In this document: piece after piece, positions 24,134 through 32,863 of the stretch | Layout: each line of letters starts with the position of its first letter | Position numbering within the stretch: the stretch's first letter is position 1 | Source: Croceitalea sp947503285 | GTDB lineage: Bacteria > Bacteroidota > Bacteroidia > Flavobacteriales > Flavobacteriaceae | Assembly: GCF_036985505.1 (NCBI RefSeq) | Contig: NZ_BTGQ01000001.1 | Coordinates: 744,001 to 808,000, forward strand | Direction of reading: 5' to 3' | Length of the DNA stretch: 64,000 bases | Program-made: the position numbers and the translations under genes | The notes under the pieces: generated by a model | What the model saw: only the letters and a program-made list of their open reading frames with translations | The model's database searches: none | What the model was told of the DNA's origin: nothing

Positions 24134-25084
24134 ATGAGAGTACTTGCAAACGACGGAATTTCACCACCCGCAATTAAAGAGTTGCAGAAAGCCAACTTTG
24201 AGGTTATCACCACTAGGGTCGCCCAAGAACAATTGAAGAAGTTCATCAACGAAAATCAGGTTGACGCCCTTTTGGTACGAAGCGCTACCGAAGTTCGAAA
24301 AGATTTGATTGATGCTTGCCCTACTTTAAAACTTATTGGACGTGGCGGTGTTGGTATGGACAATATCGATGGTGATCATGCAAAAGAAAAAGGCATCCAC
24401 GTCATCAATACCCCAGGGGCCTCATCCCAATCAGTTTCCGAGTTGGTCTTCGCCCATTTGTTCGGTGGGGTGCGTTACTTATATGATGCCAACCGTAATA
24501 TGCCCTTAGAAGGCGATAGTGGATTCAAAAAATTAAAAAAATCATACGCCAACGGTGGTGAACTGCGCGGTAAGACACTTGGTATTGTCGGTTTTGGAAG
24601 AATAGGGCAAGAAGTGGCCAAGATTGCATTGGGCATTGGCATGAAGGTATTGTTCACAGATCATCACAACGAAACACAAGAGGTAGAAATCAATTTCTTT
24701 GATGGCCAAAAAGTGCTATTTACACTTCAAAACAACAAATTGGAAGAAGTTTTGAAGGTTTCTGATTTCATCACACTTCATGTTCCGGCACAAAAAGGGT
24801 ATGTCATTGGAAAAGCTGAAATCGACCAGATGAAAAACGGGGTTGGTATTATCAATGCATCAAGGGGAGGAACCTTGGATGAAGTCGCCTTGGTAGATGC
24901 ATTGGAATCCGGTAAAGTCTCGTTTGCCGGTCTTGATGTATTCGAGTCAGAGCCTAATCCGGAAATTCGAATCCTGATGCATCCGAATATCTCGTTAACG
25001 CCCCATATCGGCGCAGCGACCAAAGAAGCGCAAGAAAGGATCGGAATGGAATTAGCTACCCAAATAATCAATTTATTGCAATAG
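24134..25084 (+). CDS. serA: D-3-phosphoglycerate dehydrogenase
   Basis: A 316-residue NAD-dependent enzyme that starts serine synthesis from 3-phosphoglycerate. Marks of the D-2-hydroxyacid dehydrogenase family are GRGGVGMDNID, the nucleotide motif GIVGFGRIGQEVA, NASRGGTLDE with the catalytic Arg, and the catalytic His in LTPHIGAATKEAQ. The protein is of the short type with no C-terminal ACT regulatory domain. It probably forms one pathway unit with serC despite the broken gene between them. Confidence 0.9.
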   Translation: MRVLANDGISPPAIKELQKANFEVITTRVAQEQLKKFINENQVDALLVRSATEVRKDLIDACPTLKLIGRGGVGMDNIDGDHAKEKGIHVINTPGASSQSVSELVFAHLFGGVRYLYDANRNMPLEGDSGFKKLKKSYANGGELRGKTLGIVGFGRIGQEVAKIALGIGMKVLFTDHHNETQEVEINFFDGQKVLFTLQNNKLEEVLKVSDFITLHVPAQKGYVIGKAEIDQMKNGVGIINASRGGTLDEVALVDALESGKVSFAGLDVFESEPNPEIRILMHPNISLTPHIGAATKEAQERIGMELATQIINLLQ

Positions 25085-25157
25085 ACTTATAACCAATACT
25101 ATGTGCATCGAGTTCTTTTTTGTACATTAACGCATTAACATTAAACAGTACTATAAA

Positions 25158-25799
25158 ATGTCAGGATTATTGGATTTATTAAATAGCCCTATCGGCAAAC
25201 AATTGATCAGCGGTGTTTCAGGTCAAACCGGGCAACCAGAGAACAAAACGGCAGATGTATTGGCCATGGCCATGCCGTTGCTCATGGGAGCGATGAAAAA
25301 AAATGCTTCGACACCAGGTGGCGCCCAAGGCCTGATGAGTGCCTTGTCGTCTAAGCACGATGGCAGTATATTGGATAACCTGGGCGGCCTTTTTGGTGGC
25401 GGGGTCGACCAAAACGTAATGGACGATGGTGCTGGTATTCTTGGTCATGTATTCGGTTCAAAACAACCTCAAGTAGAAAACGCCCTCAGTAACAAATCGG
25501 GTATTGATGCCGGTTCGGTCGGTCAAATACTTAAGATAGCTGCACCTATTCTTTTAGGATATCTAGGTAAACAGACCCGACAACAGAACGTCAACAGTCC
25601 CGATGCCTTAAGTGGATTGTTGGGTGGCCTTATGGGCGGCACCCGAACTGCCAATAAACAACAGAGTTTGATTGAGAGCTTTTTAGATTCTGACGGTGAT
25701 GGCAGCGTTATCGATGATTTGGCCGGCATGGTACTTTCTGGAAATGGCCAAAAGAAAGGTGGACTCGGTGGATTACTAGGGGGCCTATTCGGAAAATAA
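25158..25799 (+). CDS. DUF937 domain protein
   Basis: A 213-residue protein rich in Gly, Leu and Met. It carries repeated LLNSPIGKQLISG-like and KIAAPILLGYLGKQ-like segments that mark the DUF937/YidB group. Near the end, DSDGDGSVIDD looks like an EF-hand-type calcium loop, followed by a glycine-rich tail (GGLGGLLGGLFGK). No signal peptide is seen. The role of the family is not established. It is followed by a terminator at 25823-25852. Confidence 0.85.
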   Translation: MSGLLDLLNSPIGKQLISGVSGQTGQPENKTADVLAMAMPLLMGAMKKNASTPGGAQGLMSALSSKHDGSILDNLGGLFGGGVDQNVMDDGAGILGHVFGSKQPQVENALSNKSGIDAGSVGQILKIAAPILLGYLGKQTRQQNVNSPDALSGLLGGLMGGTRTANKQQSLIESFLDSDGDGSVIDDLAGMVLSGNGQKKGGLGGLLGGLFGK

Positions 25800-25822
25800 T
25801 GATTATTCAAATGGATTTAACA

Positions 25823-25852
25823 AGCCGTTTAGCTATTCTAAACGGCTTTTTT
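25823..25852 (+). terminator. Rho-independent terminator
   Basis: AGCCGTTTAG and CTAAACGGCT form a ten-base stem with the loop CTATT, followed by six T. It ends the DUF937 gene transcript. Confidence 0.9.
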
Positions 25853-25860
25853 CGTATTTT

Positions 25861-26319
25861 ATGAATATGAAAAAGATACAAGTATACCTTACCCTTATCC
25901 TCCTCTTATGCTATTCAATGTCATCATTGGGCCAAGACGATTACGTTGAATTGACCGAAAAAGAAAAAGAACTGTTCGTCCAACAAGATGACCCTGACGA
26001 AGAAGTCGGGGAAACAGATTTGGAATACGATATCATTATCATGGATATCGGCTTCAATAGGTGGTTGAATCAAATTGCACAACCTAAAGGTTATTATTCC
26101 CAAAGCTTTTTAGAACAACGGAACTATTTTTATGTATTGGAGTGGAATCGCAGGGTTCTTGAACCTAGGGTTTTTGACCCATTGCTCTACGAATTGCAAA
26201 TCAATTACGAACATGGCATCGACTATGGTTATGATGTCAATTACCAGCTTTATAATTATTTCATCTATTTTCAACGACGCTTTAATCAACGATTGGGGCC
26301 TTTTCTTCCCAGAATATAA
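25861..26319 (+). CDS. DUF6146-like secreted protein
   Basis: A 152-residue protein with a Sec signal peptide (residues 1-24, ending MSSLGQ). The mature part begins with an acidic stretch and continues YDIIIMDIGFNRWL, YYSQSFLEQRNYFYVLEWNRRV, INYEHGIDYGYDVNYQLYNYF. These aromatic-rich motifs are those I recall for DUF6146 in Bacteroidota. Function unknown. ATG 25867 is a second possible start. It lies close downstream of a terminator and upstream of the DUF6787-like gene. Confidence 0.75.
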   Translation: MNMKKIQVYLTLILLLCYSMSSLGQDDYVELTEKEKELFVQQDDPDEEVGETDLEYDIIIMDIGFNRWLNQIAQPKGYYSQSFLEQRNYFYVLEWNRRVLEPRVFDPLLYELQINYEHGIDYGYDVNYQLYNYFIYFQRRFNQRLGPFLPRI

Positions 26320-26323
26320 GTTT

Positions 26324-26341
26324 TACATTTGCGCTGCAAAT
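26324..26341 (+). promoter_or_regulatory. -7 box overlapped by a palindrome
   Basis: TACATTTG (26324-26331) fits the -7 element. The palindrome ATTTGC-GCT-GCAAAT (26327-26341) covers it and the expected transcription start, as a repressor site would. No TTG at the normal spacing was found. Confidence 0.4.
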
Positions 26342-26348
26342 TTATTCA

Positions 26349-26651
26349 ATGGAAAAGCTAAAGCAACGATGGGGCATTGACTCCAATTTTCAGATCATAA
26401 TCATATTTATAGTTTTTGCGATTACGGGCAGTGCTTCAGCGAAATTGGCCGCTCCATTGACCAATTTTATTGGTTTGGAAAAGGAAATGGTTTCTGGTTG
26501 GATCTACTGGCCTGTTCGTATTCTGCTTATTTTCCCCATCTACCAAGTTTTATTGGTTTTCTTCGGATGGCTATTCGGCCAGTTTACGTTCTTTTGGGCT
26601 TTTGAAAAGAAAATGCTGAAACGCTTAGGCTTGGGCTTTTTATTTAAATAG
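26349..26651 (+). CDS. DUF6787-like small membrane protein
   Basis: A 100-residue protein with two membrane helices (about residues 16-35 and 54-75). The first is followed by a loop with KLAAPLTNFIGL. The end reads FTFFWAFEKKMLKRLG, an aromatic and basic motif I recall in the DUF6787 family. It probably sits in the inner membrane. Function unknown. A -7 box with an overlapping palindrome is placed just upstream. Confidence 0.7.
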   Translation: MEKLKQRWGIDSNFQIIIIFIVFAITGSASAKLAAPLTNFIGLEKEMVSGWIYWPVRILLIFPIYQVLLVFFGWLFGQFTFFWAFEKKMLKRLGLGFLFK

Positions 26652-26670
26652 AATTATGATTTTATTAACA

Positions 26671-26700
26671 TTGGCGGTTTGGGCAAAAAACTTAGATTTG
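26671..26700 (+). promoter_or_regulatory. Promoter of the metal-uptake locus
   Basis: TTG (26671-26673), 19 bases, then TAGATTTG (26693-26700): a full Bacteroidota promoter. The ATG of the first gene comes only six bases after the -7 box, so the mRNA should be leaderless or almost so. Confidence 0.7.
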
Positions 26701-26706
26701 TAGCTT

Positions 26707-27003
26707 ATGGTAACCAAAAAGCAGTTGTATACACTTTTATTGTTTGCGCTGATTGCCTTAAAGGTATCTGCTTTACCTATCTACTCCCATTATTCCGACG
26801 ATACCCATGTTGATGATTGCGAGCTCTGCGAGCACGCCATTGCGAACCAGGTCGTTGAATTTTTTACTCCCGATCAAATTGTTCATCCAGAGGCTGATGA
26901 GGTTCCTGTTTTTTCAAAACAGGTAGCTACCTATGAAGGCATTCAGCTCAAATCACATTTTGATGACGCTCGTTTCGGTCGTCCCCCTCCTACCTTAATA
27001 TAA
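26707..27003 (+). CDS. Small exported CELC protein
   Basis: A 98-residue protein with a hydrophobic signal or anchor segment at residues 6-22. The mature part has HYSDDTHVDDCELCEHAI, a CxxC motif next to His and Asp, and ends RFGRPPPTL. The gene at 30338 has the same features (CELC, His-rich stretch, Arg-Gly-Pro-Pro end), and together they bracket the receptor and lipoprotein genes. The cysteines and histidines suggest metal binding or a redox role. No named family is recognised. It starts the transcript that probably includes the TonB-dependent receptor. Confidence 0.7.
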   Translation: MVTKKQLYTLLLFALIALKVSALPIYSHYSDDTHVDDCELCEHAIANQVVEFFTPDQIVHPEADEVPVFSKQVATYEGIQLKSHFDDARFGRPPPTLI

Positions 27004-27088
27004 GGTCTTTCCTCAATTCAATTCACTTTAATCCTAAATTAAACAAGGGTTTCCAAAGTATTTAAGAACAATTAAATGTCATGCTCTA

Positions 27089-29497
27089 ATGAAGCTTAAG
27101 CTTTTATTAGCATCTTTTTTCATTACCTATGTAGTATCGATCAATGGTCAGGATCGACCTTGCAGCTTTTCAGCGAGCGGCCAGGTTCTTGACGTCGATA
27201 CCGAAGAACCCGTACCCAATGCGGTTGTTAAGGTCGAGGGTACGAAAAAATACACTACTACCGATAGCAAAGGTTACTTCGAGATCAATGGGCTATGTTC
27301 CAAACAAAATACGCTCATTATTTCTTGTATTGGGTATGCCGATTCAACCAAAGACCATGAACATGATTCTGCGATGCATTTTTACTTGACCGAAGAGGTG
27401 ACGGATTTAGAGGAGGTAATCATTCAAGCGAAACGAAACAAGGAAGAAGGTACGGAGACCATTGCCCAGGTCACCGTAGGAAAGGCCGAGATTGTCAGTA
27501 ACCCGACACGATCACTTGCGGCGGTTCTTGCAAAAGAGCAAGGTTTGACCTTCATCTCTACGGGTAACAATGTTCAATTACCGGTCATTCATGGCTTGTT
27601 CGGTAATCGAATCTTAATCTTAAATAATGGCGTGAAACATGGTTTTCAAAATTGGGGCACGGATCATGCCCCTGAAATCGATATCGCCTCTGCCAATAGC
27701 ATTACGGTAATAAAAGGTGCCGCTGGGGTGCGCTATGGGCCAGAGGCCCTCGGGGGGGCCATTGTCGTAGAATCCAATCCGCTTTTATTGAACAATCCCT
27801 TGTATGCGAATATCGGTACCGGGTACCAAACCAACGGACGCGGATACCATACCACCTTTGAAATCGGACACGGCACGGAAAAGTGGAGCTATTATGCCAA
27901 TGGCAACTACACTAGAATAGGCGATCGTAAAGCCCCAGACTATAATCTCACCAACACCGGAAAAGAAGAAAGTGCCTTTGGGTTGGGCGTATTGTACCAT
28001 AAAGATGAATGGGACTTCAAAGTACAGTATAGCTATATCGACCAAAACCTGGGGGTACTAAGGGCCTCTTTTGTAAATAGCCCCGAAGCATTGATCCAAG
28101 CATTCAATGCCAGCACCCCTGAACCGGCCGACCCTTTTTCTTATGACATTACCGCACCGAATCAAACTACACAACACCATCTGGCAAAAGCAGAAGTCAA
28201 TTGGTGGTATTCAGATACAGGAAAACTTACACTTATCGGCGGAATACAATTGAATCAACGAGATGAATTTGATGTACGCAGAAATATTGAACTGCCCATC
28301 ATCGACCTTGATTTATTGACCTACGATTACCAGTTGGCGTGGAAACATCCTAAATGGCATGGATTGGACGGCCTACTCGGTGTTCAATATTTTAGTCAGA
28401 ACAATGACAATAACCCGGGTACCCAGACCACTCCTTTTATTCCCAACTACAACACGGATCGGTTTAGCGCTTTTGGGGTAGAGAGCATTACTTTTGGAAA
28501 AAACACCTTTGAAGCCGGCCTTCGTTTTGATTTTGAGACCAACGATGTACGAGGTCGAGAGACCAATCAAGATATCTTTAGGGACAACTATAGTTTTACG
28601 AACTTCACGGCATCATTGGGTTATGTAAGGCGTTTTTCTGAAAATAGTGTTTTCAGGACAAATATCGGTTCGGCATGGCGTACCCCCAATGTGGCAGAAC
28701 TTTTCAGCTTTGGGCAAGAAGGTTTTAGACTGATTTATGGCTTACTGCGATTTACGGACAGTGATGGTGATTTCCCCATTGACACGAGTGAGGTAATTGC
28801 ACTGGATGATAGTAATGTCGAGCCCGAACGGGGTTTTAAGTTCATTAACGAATTTGAGACCAATAAGAACGGTAACTCCCACAAGCTTACCGTCTATTCC
28901 CATTTTATAGACAACTATATTTTTGATAGACCCATAACAGTCTCGGGAAGCGTAAGGGGACCGACGACAGCTTTTATTTATAATCAAGTGGATGCCTTGT
29001 TCTTAGGTGCCGATTACAGTTGGAAAAGGCAATGGACCAATCAAATTTCAGGAACTTTTGGCATCAATTACTTGTGGTCGAGAAACATAGGCGAGAATGA
29101 GGCCTTGATCAACCAACCCCCTATCTCGACCAGTTATGGATTGGAATGGAACCAAGGTAAAATCTGGAAGTTTGATTCCTCGAAATGGACCATACGCCCA
29201 AGCTACACTTTTAGACAATTTCAAGCGCCACGTACAGTTTCGATTGAAAGTTTGGTAGATGGGTCCGAAATGATAACGAGCGATTCTGAAATCTTTGATT
29301 TCACCGATGCCCCCGAAGGTTATTTTTTATTGGATCTTTCCTGGACCTTTGGTTGGAAAAACCTGAGTGCAAGTGTTACGGCACAAAACCTATTGAATTC
29401 CCGTTATCGGGATTATTTGAATGAACTGCGGTTTTTTGCCGATGAACCCGGAAGAAACATCCTATTCACCTTGAATTATAAATTTAACTCAAAGTAA
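27089..29497 (+). CDS. TonB-dependent outer-membrane receptor, zinc-receptor-like
   Basis: An 802-residue receptor. Residues 1-20 form a signal peptide. Residues about 25-110 are a carboxypeptidase-regulatory-like beta domain (GQVLDVDTEEPVPNAVVKVEG). A plug domain follows (VTVGKAEIVSNPTR; VIKGAAGVRYGPEALGGAI). The rest is a 22-strand barrel ending NILFTLNYKF. No SusD gene is present, so it is not part of a glycan locus. GTDHAPEID in the plug recalls the SPDHA motif of ZnuD-type zinc receptors. Together with the CELC proteins and MerC nearby this suggests metal uptake; the metal is inferred. Confidence 0.9.
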   Translation: MKLKLLLASFFITYVVSINGQDRPCSFSASGQVLDVDTEEPVPNAVVKVEGTKKYTTTDSKGYFEINGLCSKQNTLIISCIGYADSTKDHEHDSAMHFYLTEEVTDLEEVIIQAKRNKEEGTETIAQVTVGKAEIVSNPTRSLAAVLAKEQGLTFISTGNNVQLPVIHGLFGNRILILNNGVKHGFQNWGTDHAPEIDIASANSITVIKGAAGVRYGPEALGGAIVVESNPLLLNNPLYANIGTGYQTNGRGYHTTFEIGHGTEKWSYYANGNYTRIGDRKAPDYNLTNTGKEESAFGLGVLYHKDEWDFKVQYSYIDQNLGVLRASFVNSPEALIQAFNASTPEPADPFSYDITAPNQTTQHHLAKAEVNWWYSDTGKLTLIGGIQLNQRDEFDVRRNIELPIIDLDLLTYDYQLAWKHPKWHGLDGLLGVQYFSQNNDNNPGTQTTPFIPNYNTDRFSAFGVESITFGKNTFEAGLRFDFETNDVRGRETNQDIFRDNYSFTNFTASLGYVRRFSENSVFRTNIGSAWRTPNVAELFSFGQEGFRLIYGLLRFTDSDGDFPIDTSEVIALDDSNVEPERGFKFINEFETNKNGNSHKLTVYSHFIDNYIFDRPITVSGSVRGPTTAFIYNQVDALFLGADYSWKRQWTNQISGTFGINYLWSRNIGENEALINQPPISTSYGLEWNQGKIWKFDSSKWTIRPSYTFRQFQAPRTVSIESLVDGSEMITSDSEIFDFTDAPEGYFLLDLSWTFGWKNLSASVTAQNLLNSRYRDYLNELRFFADEPGRNILFTLNYKFNSK

Positions 29498-29622
29498 ATG
29501 CGGTATCAAAATATCCCTATATATATCCATGACGGCTAGAGCACCTTAACAATTTAAAAAGATAGTACCACAATAGTAACTTAGAATTAGTAAAACAATT
29601 AAATCCTTAAAAAAAAGAAAAA

Positions 29623-30264
29623 ATGAAAACGATCGATCAATTGAAAAATTTGCGTTTAATGGCCCTTTTGTTTGCCGCTATTGCCATAGTAGGTTGTAGT
29701 GATGATGATGATGCCGCACCAGAAGAAGAAGAAGAAGTAGAGGTCATTACCAATGTTTCGTTGGTATTTACCAACACTACAGACCCGACTGATGTGGTAA
29801 CCGCATCTGCCGTAGATCCAGATGGGGAAGGCGTTCAAGATTTAATCGTAGATCCTGCTGGCATTACCCTAAGTGTGAATACGACTTACGTCTTAACATT
29901 TGTAATTCAGAACGCTTTAAATCCAAACGATGTCGAAGATATCGGTGAAGAGATTGAAGACGAAGATGATGAACATCAGATTTTCTTCAGTTTCACTGAT
30001 GGCGCATTTGCTGACCCTACTGGTGATGGTAATATCGATATGGCATCCAACCCAATAAATTATGAAGATGAGGATTCTGACAACCAAGATGGATCAGGAA
30101 ACCCCGTTGGGCTAGAGACTACGTGGACTACCGGAGCTGCCCCCTTAGCTGGAGGCAATTTCACCGCAAGGTTACAGCACCAGCCAGATATTAAGACGGC
30201 CACCACTGGTGCTACCGATGGCGATACTGATTTCAACTTATCATTTTTGTTGAACATTCAGTAA
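29623..30264 (+). CDS. Acidic surface lipoprotein
   Basis: A 213-residue lipoprotein. The signal ends with AIVGC at about residue 25, followed by SDDDDAAPEEEEEVEV, a tag that favours surface export in Bacteroidota. The mature part is beta-rich and very acidic (EIEDEDDEHQIFFSF, NYEDEDSDNQDGS). I recall similar proteins next to this receptor type under the vague name of type 1 periplasmic binding fold. A metal-capture role would fit the acidic and His residues, but this is inferred from context. Confidence 0.75.
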   Translation: MKTIDQLKNLRLMALLFAAIAIVGCSDDDDAAPEEEEEVEVITNVSLVFTNTTDPTDVVTASAVDPDGEGVQDLIVDPAGITLSVNTTYVLTFVIQNALNPNDVEDIGEEIEDEDDEHQIFFSFTDGAFADPTGDGNIDMASNPINYEDEDSDNQDGSGNPVGLETTWTTGAAPLAGGNFTARLQHQPDIKTATTGATDGDTDFNLSFLLNIQ

Positions 30265-30305
30265 ATACAAGTACCCAAAGAATTCGATTAATTAGTAGTA
30301 ATATT

Positions 30306-30335
30306 GGGAGTAGTGTACTGCTACTCCCTTCTTTT
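30306..30335 (+). terminator. Terminator after the lipoprotein gene
   Basis: GGGAGTAG (30306-30313) pairs with CTACTCCC (30321-30328) around a seven-base loop, then TTCTTTTC. The next ATG is only ten bases after the stem. Confidence 0.75.
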
Positions 30336-30337
30336 CA

Positions 30338-30670
30338 ATGAGAAGCGAGAAAACAAATAGGTATATTGTAATGCTACTGGCAGCCGTATTGCTGCTGCAG
30401 TTGACATTCCATACCATTCATGTTTTTATCGCCCATGGTTTTGAGGCCCATAGCACTGATATGGGTATCCATTCCCAAATTGACGAAACCAATATTGCCT
30501 GTGAGCTATGCGCCCAATTTTTGGGGCAATCTTTTGGTATATGGTCCAACACGTTGGTTTTGGTCTTCACTGCCTTACTTGGTATTTTAATTTCCACCCA
30601 TAAGGATGTTTTCTTAGAAAGAAGACTTAAGGTCCTTTCAATGAGGGGTCCACCCTTTTCTTCCCGGTAG
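30338..30670 (+). CDS. Small CELC membrane protein
   Basis: A 110-residue protein with a membrane helix at residues 10-29, a His-rich external stretch (FHTIHVFIAHGFEAHS and IHSQID), the motif CELC at about residues 52-55, a second helix at 62-80, and a basic end RGPPFSSR. It shares CELC and the Pro-rich ending with the 26707 gene. The many His residues suggest metal handling. The gene starts right after a terminator, so it may rely on read-through from the receptor operon. Family not recognised. Confidence 0.65.
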   Translation: MRSEKTNRYIVMLLAAVLLLQLTFHTIHVFIAHGFEAHSTDMGIHSQIDETNIACELCAQFLGQSFGIWSNTLVLVFTALLGILISTHKDVFLERRLKVLSMRGPPFSSR

Positions 30671-31003
30671 ATTATTTTTTCTTAAAAGCCTTTGAATAGA
30701 CATTGTATTTGACGGCCTATGATATTGCTAGTAAAAATGGTGGGGAGTCTTATTAAACTAAAGCGATTTATCCTAAAAATAGTTTAAGACTTAGGTTAAA
30801 CCTAAAAGTATAATTATCAACATTTTATCAGCACAAGAGTTTTGGTTACTAAGGAAGATGGAATATTAGGTTCAGTTAGAAGTATCAAACGTTTTCATTT
30901 GCATATTTAGTTGAGCAATACACAAACCAATGTTTTCCACCTTGTACAATGTAGTGCACAAACCATTAGTAAAATTACTTTTTTAAACAGTTCTAAATTC
31001 CAT
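30671..31003. other. Intergenic region upstream of the MerC gene
   Basis: 333 AT-rich bases. An incomplete palindrome TTGC-N12-GCAA (near 30898-30917) could be an operator for the MerC-domain gene, but the arms are short. An open frame in the same phase as MerC begins at 30911 with a non-ATG codon; its N-terminal segment has no signal or domain character, so it is left out. Confidence 0.4.
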
Positions 31004-31411
31004 ATGAGAACATTAAAAACAGCATTGTCACATAATCTAATCGGAGCGCTAGCCAGTGGCCTGTGCTTGATACATTACATTACGACTCCTTTTCTATTCG
31101 TTGCGCAGGCAGGTTTAAGTATACATTATGATTCTCATCCACAATGGTGGGATTTTCTCGATATCCTCTTTTTCGTGGTTTCATTGGTCGCAGTATGGTG
31201 GTCGGGTAAAACTAGCTCAAAACCACAGGTTCGATTGGCGCTTTGGATAAGTTGGATACTTTTGGCAACAGTAATCTTGAATGAAAAGTTTTCTTTCTTT
31301 TCATTGCTGGAAGAGGCTATATATGTACCATCCGTAAGCCTCATATTTTTGCACTTGTATAACAGAAAGTATTGCAAATGTGCGGGTGACGAATGTTGTA
31401 CACACAGTTAG
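31004..31411 (+). CDS. MerC-domain membrane protein
   Basis: A 135-residue protein with four membrane helices. The MerC signatures are the first helix with LIGALASGLCLIHYITTPFLF (here split at 20: GLCLIHYITTPF) and the end YCKCAGDECCTHS, a Cys-rich metal site. In flavobacteria such proteins often occur with zinc-responsive genes, while classic MerC moves mercury. No mercury-resistance genes are here, so a zinc or copper role is more likely. ATG 31004 is the start because the upstream frame has no ATG and no helix. Confidence 0.85.
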   Translation: MRTLKTALSHNLIGALASGLCLIHYITTPFLFVAQAGLSIHYDSHPQWWDFLDILFFVVSLVAVWWSGKTSSKPQVRLALWISWILLATVILNEKFSFFSLLEEAIYVPSVSLIFLHLYNRKYCKCAGDECCTHS

Positions 31412-31440
31412 TGAACTGATACTTGAGGTCCGTGATGTAC

Positions 31441-32490
31441 CTACTCGTTTTCTTTTAAATACGAGCTCAAACACATCACGGTGTCACCTATATTGACGGG
31501 TGGTGTTTTAAGCATGTATAAAATGATACCGGTTTTTGAGGCTTTATATTCCTCGATTACCGTGCCGAATTCATCAGTAGTATATCCAATAAGCTCACCT
31601 TCTGTAACGAAGTCACCAGCTTTGTATGAACTATAAAATATACCTTGAACTTTCGAGCTGATATACACTTGATCATTAAGTTTTGTAAAATTAGGGCTAT
31701 GCAATGTACTGTGGCCATACATGTTCATTTCAGCAAGTATATTGTACACCCCATTCTTTATTAACGCAACCGCTTCTTCATGTACATTCCCTAATTTTCC
31801 ACTTTCCATACTTAAGCCAACCTTACCATCTTGAACCGCCTGCTTAAAAGTATATTTTGCTGGCTCATTGTCAGCTATGGTGTAGGGGTAAGATACCACG
31901 TATTCAAATCCACTTTTTTCTGAAAGCTCCCTAGCCTTTTTGGTTTGCTTAGGTCTGTTTTTGTTATCGTAGTAACATATGAATGATAATAGATCTTCTG
32001 GGGCATCCCCACCATGAATATCTAAAAGAACATCGGTTACCGGAATAATATTTTTGGTAATCACATTGGCCAAACGTTGGGTAATCGTCCCTGTTGAATT
32101 ACCCGGAAAAGCACTGTTCAAATTGACATTGTCTTGCGGGTTCATGAAGGGTGTGCGGGAATAAAATGAACCCCTATTGGCTATGGGAATAAAAATTAGG
32201 GTGCCTTTGAGCTTGGCTGTATCTATTTCTTGTAGTAATTGCTGTGTTGCAATTATTGGAGGATATTCAAAACCATGGACTCCAGCGATTATTGTAAAAA
32301 TAGGTCCCTTAGTACTGCCTTTCACAATGGAAACCGGTAAATACCCTGTATTCCCTAAATCATCGGAAACATCGATACGTATCTGTTCCTTTGAGGGCCT
32401 TATGCTATTTTCAAAACTAGCTTTGAACGTGTTTTGAGCCAATGAAAGCTGAAATACAATAAGTAATAACGCTTGAAGGATTTTTTTCAT
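31441..32490 (-). CDS. Secreted aspartoacylase / succinylglutamate desuccinylase-like enzyme
   Basis: A 349-residue zinc-dependent amidohydrolase of the M14-like AstE/AspA group. It has a Sec signal peptide (residues 1-18, ending LSLAQ). The metal-binding motif GVHGFEYP (H and E) is at about residue 71, the second His is in LLDIHGGDAPE, and a C-terminal beta domain with GEIGYTTDEFG-like sequence follows. Such enzymes in flavobacteria are usually annotated by family only. The substrate is unknown. It converges with the MerC gene and is followed by nothing in the same direction. Confidence 0.85.
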   Translation of the reverse strand: MKKILQALLLIVFQLSLAQNTFKASFENSIRPSKEQIRIDVSDDLGNTGYLPVSIVKGSTKGPIFTIIAGVHGFEYPPIIATQQLLQEIDTAKLKGTLIFIPIANRGSFYSRTPFMNPQDNVNLNSAFPGNSTGTITQRLANVITKNIIPVTDVLLDIHGGDAPEDLLSFICYYDNKNRPKQTKKARELSEKSGFEYVVSYPYTIADNEPAKYTFKQAVQDGKVGLSMESGKLGNVHEEAVALIKNGVYNILAEMNMYGHSTLHSPNFTKLNDQVYISSKVQGIFYSSYKAGDFVTEGELIGYTTDEFGTVIEEYKASKTGIILYMLKTPPVNIGDTVMCLSSYLKENE

Positions 32491-32523
32491 TTCAAACTGA
32501 ATTGATTAGGCCCGCAAAACACT

Positions 32524-32811
32524 TTAAGATTCCTTTTTTTTTGTTTTAAGCAAGTAGGTGTAAATCCACATGATAGTGAAGGTGGGTACAACGTCCAACC
32601 CAGGTACGAGCTCTTCAACAAAAGTGACCACACCTGCCGCTTGGCCTAATTTTCCCTTATACATTCGGGTCATCAACCAACCTGCTATTGGGGCCCAGAT
32701 GACATCGGTAAACTCACCAATACCCGGTATTGCAAATGAAAGCATGCCCAAGGCGTCAAACAATAAACTGAGAAACAGGTTTTGAAATTTCGTGTCCTTT
32801 AATTTTGACAT
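32524..32811 (-). CDS. Small membrane protein, 95 residues
   Basis: Two hydrophobic segments (LLFDALGMLSFAIPGIGEF and VVPTFTIMWIYTYLL) flank a glycine-rich middle (WAPIAGWLMTRMYKG) and a basic end KTKKKES. The Pro-Gly-Ile-Gly turn resembles small conserved Bacteroidota membrane proteins without a name. It lies between the aspartoacylase-like gene and folE on the same strand. Function unknown. Confidence 0.7.
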   Translation of the reverse strand: MSKLKDTKFQNLFLSLLFDALGMLSFAIPGIGEFTDVIWAPIAGWLMTRMYKGKLGQAAGVVTFVEELVPGLDVVPTFTIMWIYTYLLKTKKKES

Positions 32812-32863
32812 GCTGAAAAGTACTACTTCCGTTTGGAATACAACAAATTGAAGACCGGTTAAT

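Noticed and set aside
30898..30917. Zur-type operator before the MerC gene
   Set aside because: The TTGC arms are only four bases and far apart; no second copy was found before the receptor operon.
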